Assembly (NCBI RefSeq): GCF_040546025.1
Contig: NZ_JBEPNA010000006.1
Location: 77,095-141,094 of the forward strand
Origin: Marisediminicola sp040546025
GTDB taxonomy: Bacteria > Actinomycetota > Actinomycetes > Actinomycetales > Microbacteriaceae
Direction of reading: 5' to 3'
Length of the DNA stretch: 64,000 bases
Positions within the stretch are counted from its first letter, which is position 1. Each line of letters opens with the position of its first letter. Below the pieces are notes generated by a model, which was given only the letters and a program-made list of their open reading frames with translations, was not told where the DNA came from and did not search any database. The position numbers and the translations under genes were made by a program. This document shows, piece after piece, positions 48,947-57,079 of this stretch.

Positions 48947-49386
48947 GACCCCTCCCCCAGCGCGGCGACGGCGTTGGCGATGAGCCGGTCGAGCGCGCTC
49001 GCGAGGGCTCGCTCGTCGATTCCCGTCTCGAGGCCGTCGTCGCGTGATTCGAGGCCGTCCCAGGCGCGGTCGAACAGTTCGGCTCCTGACGGGGTGAGGG
49101 TCACGAGGTTGGCGCGCGCGTCCCGGGGGTCGGTCGTCACAACCAGGTGTCCGTCGGCGACGAGCGCCGCGACCCGCTGGGTCACGGAGGCGCGCGAGAC
49201 GTTGAGATTGGCGGCGATCGCCTGCTGGCTCGTCGGCCCGAGCAGGCGAGCCATCATGAGCACGAGAAACGGTGCATACCGGATTCCGTGGCTCTGCCTC
49301 AGATAGTCGTCGGCGATGCGCTCGATGAGCCCGGCAGCGCGATTGAGTTTGAAGGCGGTGCTGTCGAGAAGCGGTGAGCCATTCAT
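48943..49386 (-). CDS. MarR-family transcriptional regulator
   Basis: 147 residues with the winged helix-turn-helix LGPTSQQAIAANLNVSRASVTQRVAALVADGHL and wing TTDPRDARANLVTLTPSG (each cited in part). The N- and C-terminal helices form the dimer interface. ATG 49386 lies inside a 26-bp palindrome (49384-49409), a likely autoregulatory operator. The downstream hydrolase is translationally coupled and should be derepressed when the ligand binds. Confidence 0.9.
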   Translation of the reverse strand: MNGSPLLDSTAFKLNRAAGLIERIADDYLRQSHGIRYAPFLVLMMARLLGPTSQQAIAANLNVSRASVTQRVAALVADGHLVVTTDPRDARANLVTLTPSGAELFDRAWDGLESRDDGLETGIDERALASALDRLIANAVAALGEGS

Positions 49387-49409
49387 ATTGTTAACTACTT
49401 AACAATATG
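49384..49409. promoter_or_regulatory. 26-bp palindromic operator at the MarR start
   Basis: Perfect arms CATATTGTTAA and TTAACAATATG around a 4-bp centre. The left end contains the MarR gene's start codon, so binding would block transcription or translation initiation. It is AT-rich in a GC-rich background. Confidence 0.7.
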
Positions 49410-49432
49410 ACCCGTCCCGAGTCAACCGTCCC

Positions 49433-49590
49433 TTTCATAATTCAGGAGTTGTGGTGGCAGTATTCAGGAGCTGCGGGCGCTCACGCAGTTATCCAGCGGA
49501 TAGCAGCCTGAACGCTATACATTCCTGTGTCGGCAGGGTTGGAATGCACGAAACCGCCACCACCGGTTTCTTCCCTCCTGAATAATGACA
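49433..49590. repeat. Further copies of the 17-bp repeat (one plus, one partial, one inverted)
   Basis: TTTCATAATTCAGGAGT at 49433-49449, a partial TATTCAGGAG at 49461-49470, and the inverted CTCCTGAATAATGACA at about 49575-49590. They fill the 211-bp gap between the MarR and hisS genes and copy the face-to-face arrangement at 13119-13485. Confidence 0.75.
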
Positions 49591-49597
49591 GGGGTGG

Positions 49598-50878
49598 TCA
49601 GGCGAGAGGGCGGAAGGCCAGCTCGTCGATGCTCGTGGTTGACGTCCCGACGGTGGCGAAGCTCGTGAATCCGGATGCGGCGAGCTGCGCGAACAGCGGC
49701 TTGAGGTTGCGGGGCTTGCGCTCGAGCCGCACCCGGCGGCCCTGTGCGATGAGCGCGGTCTTGAGCGCGACGAGCGTGGCCGGGGCAACATCCGCCTCGT
49801 GCAGCAGGGCGACCGAGTCGCCGGGGTCGCCGGTCGGCACACGCACGAGGTCTACGATGCGCTCGAAGCCGATCGAGAAGCCCGCCGCGGGCACGTCGAC
49901 CCCGAGGAAGCGGCCGATCATGCCGTCGTAGCGGCCGCCGCCGCCCAGGGAGGAGGCGAAGTCGGGGTGTGCGATCTCGAAGATCGTGCCCGTGTAGTAG
50001 CCCATGCCGCGCACGAGGAACGGGTCGAACTCGAGGCCCACGCCGGGGCCCGCGGCCAGTACGGCGTCACCGAGCGCGGCGAGCTCGGCGACCAGCCCGG
50101 CATCCACTCCCGCGGGGACCGCGTGCGTGATCGCGGCGTGCCCGAATGGCAGCGACTCGCTCAGCACGGGCCTGGCGAAGAAGTCGTGCAGCGCGTCGAT
50201 GGCCTCCGCGCCGAAGCCGCGGTCACGCAGTTCGGCGACGACGCCGGCCCGCCCGACCTTGTCGAGCTTGTCGATCGTGATGACGACCGCGTCGTGGTCG
50301 GCGGCCGCGAAGCCGAGGGCGGTGAGCATGCCGGTGAGGATTCGGCGGTCGTTGATGCGGATGCTGCAGCCGTCGAGTCCGAGCGCGCGCAGCGTCGCCG
50401 CCGTCGCGGTGATCAGCTCGACCTCGGCGAGCGGCCCAGCCTCCCCGATGATGTCGATGTCGCACTGCACGAACTGGCGGTAGCGGCCCTTCTGCGGACG
50501 CTCGGCCCGCCAGACCGGAGCGATCTGGATGGCCCGGAACACCGAGGGGAGCTCGGAGCGGTGGCTCGCGTAGAACCGGGCGAGCGGCACCGTCAGGTCG
50601 AAGCGCAGCCCGAGGTCGGCGAGATCGAGCGCGTCGGTCGCGGCCGCGAAGTCCTCCGGCGTGAGCCCACGCTTGAGCACCCCGAAGGCGAGCTTCTCGT
50701 TGTCCCCGCCGAGCCCGGCGTGCAGCCGGGAGCTGTCCTCCATGACGGGCGTCTCGATCTCGTCAAAGCCGTGCGCCGCGTAGACGCCGCGGATGATGCC
50801 GAGCACGCGCTCACGGTGCGCCTTGTCGGCGGGGAGGAAGTCGCGCATTCCGCGCGGAGGATTGACAGGAGAAGCCAT
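49598..50878 (-). CDS. hisS: Histidyl-tRNA synthetase
   Basis: Class II aminoacyl-tRNA synthetase, 426 residues. NPPRGMRDFLPADKAHRERV at the N-terminus, motif 1 FDEIETPVME, motif 2 FRAIQIAPVWRAERPQKGRYRQF (split at VWRAERPQKGRYR), the histidine-specific LGGGGRYDG (QCDIDIIGEAGPLAEVE nearby) and SIGFERI. The C-terminal anticodon domain ends LAFRPLA. ATG 50878 follows AGGAGAAG. The gene is minus strand, directly downstream of the repeat cluster. Confidence 0.96.
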   Translation of the reverse strand: MASPVNPPRGMRDFLPADKAHRERVLGIIRGVYAAHGFDEIETPVMEDSSRLHAGLGGDNEKLAFGVLKRGLTPEDFAAATDALDLADLGLRFDLTVPLARFYASHRSELPSVFRAIQIAPVWRAERPQKGRYRQFVQCDIDIIGEAGPLAEVELITATAATLRALGLDGCSIRINDRRILTGMLTALGFAAADHDAVVITIDKLDKVGRAGVVAELRDRGFGAEAIDALHDFFARPVLSESLPFGHAAITHAVPAGVDAGLVAELAALGDAVLAAGPGVGLEFDPFLVRGMGYYTGTIFEIAHPDFASSLGGGGRYDGMIGRFLGVDVPAAGFSIGFERIVDLVRVPTGDPGDSVALLHEADVAPATLVALKTALIAQGRRVRLERKPRNLKPLFAQLAASGFTSFATVGTSTTSIDELAFRPLA

Positions 50879-50965
50879 GCGTCGATTCTCTCGCACCGCC
50901 GCGGCTCCCTCCGCCGCGCCGTGCACCGCGCCGGATTCGACCTGCGGCACATGCCCGGCCGGAAG

Positions 50966-51733
50966 CTACCGGGCGAGCAGTGCGTACGCGCTCGAGACCC
51001 CGGTGAATACGGCCACGAGCAGGGTGAGAATCGCGAAGACGGTCTTCACCAGGTTATCCGGCAGTCGCCCGGCGAACCGCGCGGCGACGAACGACGCGAT
51101 GATCGCGGCCGCCGCGAACACCGCCACCACCGGCCAGTTGTCGCCGAGCGACCCCGCGGTCGCGGAGAGTCCCGCGAGCGCATTGACGACGATGATGACG
51201 AGCGAGGTGCCGACGGCTGTCGCCATGCCGAGACCGAGCAGCAGTGTCAGCGCGGGAATGATGATGAATCCGCCGCCGATGCCGAGCATCCCGGTGAGGA
51301 AGCCGACCCCGAGTCCGACCGCGATGCCCCTCACGATGCGGATGCCGAGGAGTGCCGGCGTGCGCGGCGCGACGGGGCGGCGTCCGCCGACAAGCATTCG
51401 CACGCCCGCGGCGACCATGAGCACGGCGAAGGCGAGCAGGAGCGCGTCGGCGTCGAGCAGGCGGCCGACCGCGGCACCGAGCCAGGCCGCGGGAATGCCC
51501 GCGGCGCCGACGGTCGCCGCGGCGGTCCAGTCGACGCCCCGGCGCAGCCGCGGCAGCACGGCCACGATCGAGGACAGCCCCACGATGATGAGCGACGCCG
51601 GGATCGCCTCCCGCGGGCTCAGCCCGGTGCCGTAGACGAGGGCGGGCACCGCGATGATCGAGCCACCGGCGCCGACGAGGCCGAGGATGGCACCGACGAG
51701 CAGCCCGAGCGGGACAGCGATCAGCAGCGGCAT
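50966..51733 (-). CDS. TauE/SafE-family sulfite/sulfur exporter
   Basis: 255-residue membrane protein with seven to eight hydrophobic segments in two repeats. Family motifs are GLLVGAILGLVGAGGSIIAV (residues about 14-33) and GVGFLTGMLGIGGGFIIIPA, the paired GAGG/GIGG turns that line the channel. Family members move sulfite or other sulfur anions. ATG 51733 overlaps the rhodanese stop by one base (TGATG), so it is translationally coupled in a sulfide/persulfide operon with the two rhodanese genes. Confidence 0.9.
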   Translation of the reverse strand: MPLLIAVPLGLLVGAILGLVGAGGSIIAVPALVYGTGLSPREAIPASLIIVGLSSIVAVLPRLRRGVDWTAAATVGAAGIPAAWLGAAVGRLLDADALLLAFAVLMVAAGVRMLVGGRRPVAPRTPALLGIRIVRGIAVGLGVGFLTGMLGIGGGFIIIPALTLLLGLGMATAVGTSLVIIVVNALAGLSATAGSLGDNWPVVAVFAAAAIIASFVAARFAGRLPDNLVKTVFAILTLLVAVFTGVSSAYALLAR

Positions 51734-52035
51734 CAGAGGAAGCGGACCGGGAGGCCCTGGGCGGACCACTCGATCATGCCGCCGCCCATGGTGTCGCACT
51801 CGAACCCTGCAGCCGTGAGCGCCTCCGCGACGCTCGCGCTTCGCGCGCCACTGCGACACACGGCGATCACGCGCCGGCTCGGGTCGAGTTCACCCAGCCG
51901 GGCCGTGAGCTCGCTCATCGGCAGGTGCGCGGCGGCGGCGACCATGCCGGCGTGCAGTTCGTTCGCCTCGCGCACATCGATCAGCTGGGCCGACGCATCG
52001 GCGTTGAGCACCTCGGTGCAGGTAATTTCTCTCAT
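51733..52035 (-). CDS. Single-domain rhodanese
   Basis: 100-residue sulfurtransferase. LIDVREANELHAGMV and the active-site loop VCRSGARSASVA (Cys about residue 60) are complete. Such proteins move persulfide sulfur between donors and acceptors. It lies between the TauE-like exporter and the CstB-like fusion gene, in the gene order of cst-type persulfide operons. Confidence 0.92.
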   Translation of the reverse strand: MREITCTEVLNADASAQLIDVREANELHAGMVAAAAHLPMSELTARLGELDPSRRVIAVCRSGARSASVAEALTAAGFECDTMGGGMIEWSAQGLPVRFL

Positions 52036-52062
52036 CGGCGACTCCGTCGGTTCTGCGGAAGG

Positions 52063-53451
52063 TTATGCGGAAACGGGCACGTGCAGGGCGGCCCACTCGG
52101 TGTAGCCGCCGACGACGTCGGTGACCTCGTCCCGGCCCGCGGCACGGAGCACGCTCGCCGCGACGCTCGAGCGCCAGCCGCTCGCGCAGTGCACGATGAC
52201 GGGGCGCCCGGCAGGCAGCTCGTCGAGCCGCTGCGGCAGCTCGGCCAGCGGGATGAACTCGGAGCCGGGGATGAATCCCGCCTCGCGCTCTCCCGGGTTG
52301 CGCACGTCGAGAACGATCGCCCCCGTCCGCTCGGCGACCTCGTCGAGCTCGGAGGCGTTGATCCGGTCGGCGGTGCGCACGAAGGACGAGAGCTGCTCGA
52401 AGGCGCGCTCCGGCTCCGGCAGGAAGCCGACGGCTCGGTCGTAGCCGATGCGGCCGAGGCGCAGGGCGACGTCGTCCTCGCTGCCCGGGTTCGCGACGAT
52501 AAGCACATCATCGCCCTCGGCGAGCACCATTCCGGCGGTCTCGGCGAAGCGTCCGTCAATGCCGACGTTGACCGACCCGACGAGGTGTCCCGCCGCGTAC
52601 TCGTCCGGGGTCCTCGCGTCGACGATCTTGACGCCGGCCGTGATGAGGTCGCGCACGGCGTCCACCGCGAGCGGTGACGCGAGCGTCTCGCGCCCCATGA
52701 GGGCGTGGGCGCGCCGGTTGAGCAGCGCGTCGGTGACGAAGTACTGCGGAATCGCGGGCTGGCCGCTCGTGATCAATGCGACGAAGTCGTCCTCGTCCAT
52801 GGGCGAGACCGACGGGTTCATGAAGCGCTGGGCTCCGATCGTCGACTCGAGTTCCTCGGAGAGGTTCTTGCCGCACGCGGACCCGGCGCCGTGCGCGGGG
52901 AGCAGGCGAACGGCATCCGGGAGCACCATCAGGACGTCGTGGATGGAGTGGTACAGCGCGTGGGCGAGCTCGATCGGCGAGGCGCCGACGGATGCCGCGA
53001 GGTCGGGCCGGCCGACGTCGCCGATGAACAGGGCGTCGCCGGTGAGCACCGCGTGGGGCACCTCGTCACCGGCGTGCTCGCGCACGAGGATCGAGATGGA
53101 CTCCCAGGTGTGGCCGGGGGTCTCGAGGATCTCGAGCTCGACGTCGCCGAGCGGGATGCGCTCGCCGTGCCCGAGGGAGCGGATCTCGTAGTCTGCCGAA
53201 GCAGCCGCGCCGTAGCCGATCCAGGCGCCGGTCGCGGCGGCGAGCTCGAGGTGCCCGGCGACGAAGTCGGCGTGGAAGTGAGTGTTGATGACCCCGACGA
53301 TGCGAAGTCCGGATGCCGCGGCGTCATCGAGGTATCCCTTGATGTCGCGGCGGGGATCCACGACGACCGCCTGGCCCGTGGATTCGTCAGCGATCAGGTA
53401 GGAGCCGTGCGAGAGGCACCCGAGGTAGTACTGCTTCAGGATCATGGTCAT
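52063..53451 (-). CDS. Persulfide dioxygenase-rhodanese fusion (CstB/ETHE1-like)
   Basis: 462 residues. The N-terminal metallo-beta-lactamase domain has THFHADFVAGH (about residues 58-68), GHTWESISI and GDALFIGDVGRPDL, the iron-binding pattern of ETHE1. Then come two rhodanese domains. The first loop (IVANPGSEDD) has no Cys and is inactive; the second (HCASGWRSSVA) has it. This MBL-pseudorhodanese-rhodanese order is that of CstB, which oxidises persulfide to thiosulfate. ATG 53451 lies 6 nt after TACTAT, implying a leaderless mRNA; ATG 53445 is an alternative. The promoter overlaps operator 1 of the divergent CstR-like repressor. Confidence 0.93.
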   Translation of the reverse strand: MTMILKQYYLGCLSHGSYLIADESTGQAVVVDPRRDIKGYLDDAAASGLRIVGVINTHFHADFVAGHLELAAATGAWIGYGAAASADYEIRSLGHGERIPLGDVELEILETPGHTWESISILVREHAGDEVPHAVLTGDALFIGDVGRPDLAASVGASPIELAHALYHSIHDVLMVLPDAVRLLPAHGAGSACGKNLSEELESTIGAQRFMNPSVSPMDEDDFVALITSGQPAIPQYFVTDALLNRRAHALMGRETLASPLAVDAVRDLITAGVKIVDARTPDEYAAGHLVGSVNVGIDGRFAETAGMVLAEGDDVLIVANPGSEDDVALRLGRIGYDRAVGFLPEPERAFEQLSSFVRTADRINASELDEVAERTGAIVLDVRNPGEREAGFIPGSEFIPLAELPQRLDELPAGRPVIVHCASGWRSSVAASVLRAAGRDEVTDVVGGYTEWAALHVPVSA

Positions 53452-53465
53452 GGCCCCATAGTACA

Positions 53466-53503
53466 CATACCCCTAGGGGTATGCAAAATACCCAGCAGGG
53501 TAT
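53466..53503. promoter_or_regulatory. Two CsoR/CstR-type operators between divergent genes
   Basis: Operator 1 is a perfect 18-bp palindrome with arms CATACCCCT/AGGGGTATG (53466-53483). Operator 2 is ATACCC-AGCA-GGGTAT (53488-53503). Their centres are 21 bp apart, two helical turns. They overlap the promoter of the CstB-like gene and the TATAGT of the repressor gene, so both directions should be repressed. Confidence 0.85.
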
Positions 53504-53541
53504 AGTATTTGAGTGTCATCAACTATCGCCAGGAGGCACAG

Positions 53542-53799
53542 ATGGACCTCGATCCCACCGACATGAAGCCGGTGATCAACCGTCTGCGCCGCGCGCAGGG
53601 CCAGCTCGCCGCGGTGACGCGCATGATCGAGGAGGGCAAGGACTGCAAGAGCGTCGTGACCCAGCTCGCCGCCGTCTCGAGTGCGCTCGACAAGGCGGGC
53701 TTCTCGATTATCGCGACGGCGCTGCAGCAGTGCATGGCGCAGGAGGATCCGAGCGTCGACCAGGCCGAGTTGGAGAAGCTCTTCCTCTCCCTCGCCTGA
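53542..53799 (+). CDS. cstR: CstR-like persulfide-sensing repressor (CsoR/RcnR family)
   Basis: 85 residues of the DUF156/CsoR four-helix fold: INRLRRAQGQLAAVTRMIEE (helix 1), Cys35 in GKDCKSVVTQLAAV and Cys64 in ALQQCMAQED. Copper CsoR proteins need a His four residues before the second Cys. Here it is Ala60, so copper binding is unlikely, while the Cys-Cys spacing of 29 matches CstR, which senses persulfide. Start ATG 53542, 5 nt after AGGAGG. It is divergent from the CstB-like gene with two operators between. Confidence 0.88.
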   Translation: MDLDPTDMKPVINRLRRAQGQLAAVTRMIEEGKDCKSVVTQLAAVSSALDKAGFSIIATALQQCMAQEDPSVDQAELEKLFLSLA

Positions 53800-53862
53800 C
53801 CGCGGATGATTAAAGCTGACAACTTCGTAGAACAGCACCAACGAGATGCAAGGAGACGCACC

Positions 53863-54138
53863 ATGATGTGGGGAAACGGATACGGATCGGGCTGGATGTG
53901 GCTGTTCGGAATAATGGTCTTCCTCGGACTGATCCTCGTGATCGGGGCGATCGTGTGGGCCATAGCGAACGGCAACCGCAGTAGCGGCCAAGCCGCATCC
54001 GGGGCCGACCGCGCGGGCCAGCCCCAGGGGCTCGGATCGAGCAAGGCCAAGCAGATCCTCGACGAGCGCTACGCCCGAGGTGAGATCGACGCCCAGGAGT
54101 ACCGCGACCGACGGGACGCGCTCAGCGAGGGTCCGTGA
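53863..54138 (+). CDS. SHOCT-domain membrane protein
   Basis: 91 residues: short Gly/Trp-rich N-terminus (MMWGNGYGSGWMWL), one membrane helix (LFGIMVFLGLILVIGAIVWAI) and a C-terminal SHOCT helix pair (AKQILDERYARGEIDAQEYRDRR). SHOCT proteins are common partners in actinobacterial membrane and metal-stress loci, without known activity. ATG 53863 is 7 nt after AGGAG. Downstream of the repressor gene and upstream of the multicopper oxidase, it is likely cotranscribed with both. Confidence 0.88.
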   Translation: MMWGNGYGSGWMWLFGIMVFLGLILVIGAIVWAIANGNRSSGQAASGADRAGQPQGLGSSKAKQILDERYARGEIDAQEYRDRRDALSEGP

Positions 54139-54187
54139 TGCTGGAGCGCAGTCGCCACACGGGCCGGCGCTCCGGCAGAAGCGCCTG

Positions 54188-55648
54188 ATGCCCGAAGTCA
54201 GCCGCCGCACGATCCTGATCGTCGGCGGCGTCGGCGGACTCGCCGCGCTCGTCGGCGGCACCGGACTGCTCTGGGGCAGCACCGAGCCCTCGCTCCCCGG
54301 CGGCACCGGCAGCCTGGGCGGCCTCGACGATCTGCTCCAACCCGAGGTCCTGCGCAGCGACGCCGGTCTGCTCCGGGTGCGCCTGTCCTCCGCCAAGGCG
54401 GCCGTGCGGATCGGCGGCCGCGAGGCGACGGTACTCGCCTACAACGGCTCCCTCCCAGGGCCCACCCTCGTGCTCCGCCCCGGCGACCGGCTCGAGGTCG
54501 CGCTCGAGAACGGCCTCGACGCCGCCACCAACCTGCACGTGCACGGCCTGCACGTGACCCCCCGCGGCAACGGCGACAACGTGCTCCTGGCGATCGACCC
54601 GGGCGACACCTTCGACTACGCCTACGACCTGCCCGCCGACCATCCGCCGGGGGTCTACTGGTACCACCCCCACCACCACGGCAACGTCGCCGAGCAGGTC
54701 TCAGCGGGCCTGTACGGCACGATCATCGTCGAGGACCCCGAGCCCATCCCGGTAACCCGCGAGCGGGTGCTCATCATCTCCGACCTGACCCTCGACGCGG
54801 CGGGGCGCGTCGCACCGGCATCCGACGAGGACCAGATGTTCGGCCGGGAGGGCGAACTCGTGCTCGTCAATGGCCAGCTGGCACCGACGCTGTCCGCGCG
54901 GCCGGGCGAGCGGGAACGGTGGCGTGTGGTCAACGCCTGCGTGTCGAGATACCTGTCACTGCGACTCGACGGCCAGAACCTGCAGTTGCTCGGGATGGAC
55001 TCCGGCCGGGACGCTGAACCCGAATCCGTCGAAGAGGTGCGACTCGCGCCTGGCAACCGGGCGGACCTGCTCGTCGACGCGGCATCCGGCACCTCGATCC
55101 TCCGCACGTCTCCCGTCGACCGTGGGTCGATGCAGGGCATGATGGGCGGCTCGGCTGCCACCGGCGCCGATCTCGCGGTGTTCGAGGTCGCGGGAGGCCC
55201 GGTCGATGCGCCACCGCCGGTGCCGCGCCAGAGCGCCCCGCGCGATCTGCGCGACGAGGAGGTCACCGGCCGGCGGGAGATCACCCTCGCGATGGGCATG
55301 GGCGGCATGATGGGGCCGGGCGGGATGACCTTCACGATCGACGGCCGCAAGTTCAACCGCGAGCGGGTGGACACGCAAGTCGAGCTGGGCGCCGTCGAGG
55401 AGTGGACCCTCGTGAACGCGAGTCCGATGGATCACCCGTTCCACCTGCACGTCTGGCCGATGCAGGTCGTCGAATTTCCCGGCGCATCGATCGACCGACC
55501 GGTCTGGCGAGATGTCGTCAATCTGCCGGCCAGGTCGCGGGTTCGGGTGCGCATCGCGTTCGAGGACTTCAGGGGGCCGAGCGTCTATCACTGCCACATC
55601 CTCGACCACGAGGACCTCGGAATGATGGGCATCATCGACACCGAGTGA
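54188..55648 (+). CDS. Multicopper oxidase
   Basis: 486 residues with a Tat-like N-terminus (SRRTILIVGGVGGLAALVGG). All copper ligands are visible: NLHVHGLHV, WYHPHHHG, HPFHLHVWP and YHCHILDHEDLGMM (T1 Met axial ligand). The sequence MGGMMGPGGM is Met-rich, typical of cuprous-oxidase CueO-like or metal-resistance enzymes. An open frame upstream gives no better start; ATG 54188 gives the signal peptide. It follows the SHOCT gene, in a locus controlled by a thiol-type repressor, so it may handle Cu(I) released under sulfide or persulfide stress. Confidence 0.9.
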   Translation: MPEVSRRTILIVGGVGGLAALVGGTGLLWGSTEPSLPGGTGSLGGLDDLLQPEVLRSDAGLLRVRLSSAKAAVRIGGREATVLAYNGSLPGPTLVLRPGDRLEVALENGLDAATNLHVHGLHVTPRGNGDNVLLAIDPGDTFDYAYDLPADHPPGVYWYHPHHHGNVAEQVSAGLYGTIIVEDPEPIPVTRERVLIISDLTLDAAGRVAPASDEDQMFGREGELVLVNGQLAPTLSARPGERERWRVVNACVSRYLSLRLDGQNLQLLGMDSGRDAEPESVEEVRLAPGNRADLLVDAASGTSILRTSPVDRGSMQGMMGGSAATGADLAVFEVAGGPVDAPPPVPRQSAPRDLRDEEVTGRREITLAMGMGGMMGPGGMTFTIDGRKFNRERVDTQVELGAVEEWTLVNASPMDHPFHLHVWPMQVVEFPGASIDRPVWRDVVNLPARSRVRVRIAFEDFRGPSVYHCHILDHEDLGMMGIIDTE

Positions 55649-55694
55649 CCTCCCAGACCACCACACCACCCACATCAAAGCAAAGGACACACAC

Positions 55695-56111
55695 ATGACC
55701 TACGCCATCACCATCACCGTTCCCCTCGCCTGGGACGAGGCCCTCCGCCGCACGAAGGAGGCGCTCGCGGAGCAGGGCTTCGGCATTCTCTCCGAGATCG
55801 ACGTGCGCGCCACGTTCACCGCCAAGCTCGGCCAGGAGCGCGCGGACGAGCTCGGCGATCTCGTCATCCTCGGAGCCTGCAATCCCGACCTCGCAAGCCA
55901 CGCGCTGCGGGCCGAGCCGGACCTCGGCCTGCTTCTGCCCTGCAACGTCGTGGTTCGACGCGGACCGGATGCCGACGCGACCGTCGTGCAGGCGATCGCC
56001 CCCCAAACGATGGTGCAGCTGACCGGCAACCCCGCCGTCGCCGAGGTCGCCGACGACGCCGAGGCACGCCTCACCCGCGCCCTACGAAGCCTCGAGGCCG
56101 CCGCAGCCTAG
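55695..56111 (+). CDS. DUF302 domain protein
   Basis: 138 residues. DUF302 proteins have an alpha-beta sandwich; here ITVPLAWDEALRRTKEALAEQGFGILSEIDV (split at RRTKEALAEQGFG) and CNPDLASHALRAEPDLGLLLPCNVVV (split at ALRAEPDLGLLLPCNV). They often lie next to sulfur, redox or metal genes. AAGGAC precedes ATG 55695. It is the last gene of the repressor-SHOCT-oxidase-DUF302 group, 46 bp after the oxidase. No enzymatic function is known. Confidence 0.88.
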   Translation: MTYAITITVPLAWDEALRRTKEALAEQGFGILSEIDVRATFTAKLGQERADELGDLVILGACNPDLASHALRAEPDLGLLLPCNVVVRRGPDADATVVQAIAPQTMVQLTGNPAVAEVADDAEARLTRALRSLEAAAA

Positions 56112-56300
56112 ATGACGCGGGCGGCCACGACACACCGCATCAACACGTGCTGAATAGGTTAGGAGATCACCGGTTCTGCATATACCCTGTCAACCGAAAG
56201 GCATTCGGGTTGCCTTTTACTGGGTCGGCGCTTTCGGGTAATCGTGCCGACCTCGGCAGCACAGCCCCCTCGTTGCTGGATCTCGAGACCTGACTGCCCG

Positions 56301-56334
56301 GACGCCCTCCCCCACCCCCCTTCGGGAGGGCGTC
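56301..56334. terminator. Bidirectional terminator between convergent genes
   Basis: Stem GACGCCCTCCC (56301-56311) and GGGAGGGCGTC (56324-56334), 11 bp with a 12-nt loop. It lies directly after the mazG stop (minus) and downstream of the DUF302 gene (plus). The GC-rich stem lacks a clear U-run, as is usual in this group. The rest of the 225-bp gap shows nothing I recognise. Confidence 0.65.
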
Positions 56335-56336
56335 CC

Positions 56337-56993
56337 CTACTCTTTCCCGGTGTTCTCCGCGACCCGAATGTCGGACTGAAGCCCCCGCAGTGCGCCGCGC
56401 AGCGCACGCTCGGCGTCGAGGCCGTTCGCCGTGGCCGATGCCACAAGAGCGAGCAGCGTCTCTCCCAGTTCCTCTTCGCTCGCCGGAGCAGAATCGTGCC
56501 GGGCTGGCTGCATTCCGACGCGCTGGGCCCGCCCGAGCAGCTTCTCGGCAAGGAGCAGCGACGGCATCGCCTGCGGGATGCCGTCGAGCACGCTCGTGCG
56601 ACCGGGCTTCTCGACCGCCTTGAGGTCGTCCCACACCGCGATGACGTCGACGGCGGTCTCTGCGGTCGCGTCCGCGAAGACGTGCGGATGCCGCCCGATC
56701 ATCTTCTGCGTCATGCGCGCCGCCACATCATCGATGTCGAAGCTGCCCTCGCTGCGGTGGGCAGCGATGTCGGCATGGAAGATCACCTGGTAGAGCACGT
56801 CGCCGAGTTCCTCGATGAGCTCGTCACGGCTGCCCGATTCGATCGCGTCGACGAGCTCGTACGATTCCTCGATCAGGTGCCGCACGAGCGACTCGTGGGT
56901 CTGCTCGAAATCCCAGGCGCAGCCGCCCGGCGCGCGCAGCCGCGCGAGCACTGAGATGAGTTCGTCGAGTTTCGGATGCGGGGCACCGGTCAT
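56337..56993 (-). CDS. mazG: MazG-family nucleoside triphosphate pyrophosphohydrolase
   Basis: 218 residues. The metal-binding helices of all-alpha NTP pyrophosphatases are clear: EESYELVDAIESGSRDELIEELGDVLYQVIFHADIA (split at EESYELVDAI and ELGDVLYQVIFH). WDFEQTHESL precedes them and the family segment RHPHVF follows. Removes abnormal (d)NTPs. A second MazG domain is partly degenerate, as in other actinobacterial MazG. ATG 56993 follows GAGGGC. It is close to mfd, the usual actinobacterial neighbourhood. Confidence 0.93.
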   Translation of the reverse strand: MTGAPHPKLDELISVLARLRAPGGCAWDFEQTHESLVRHLIEESYELVDAIESGSRDELIEELGDVLYQVIFHADIAAHRSEGSFDIDDVAARMTQKMIGRHPHVFADATAETAVDVIAVWDDLKAVEKPGRTSVLDGIPQAMPSLLLAEKLLGRAQRVGMQPARHDSAPASEEELGETLLALVASATANGLDAERALRGALRGLQSDIRVAENTGKE

Positions 56994-57079
56994 GCCCTCA
57001 TCCTCCCACCCGGGTGCGGGGGCGTGCGGACCGCCTTGATAACGTTGTGCGCCAGGCGGCGAGAAAACGGAGACGGGCA

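Noticed and set aside
49598..50950. Upstream start for hisS at 50950
   Set aside because: The added 24 residues are not family-like, while ATG 50878 has AGGAGAAG in place and gives the normal N-terminus.
53542..53799. Copper-sensing CsoR
   Set aside because: The His ligand four residues before the second Cys is Ala, and the regulated genes are sulfur enzymes; a persulfide sensor fits better, though the nearby multicopper oxidase keeps a copper link possible.
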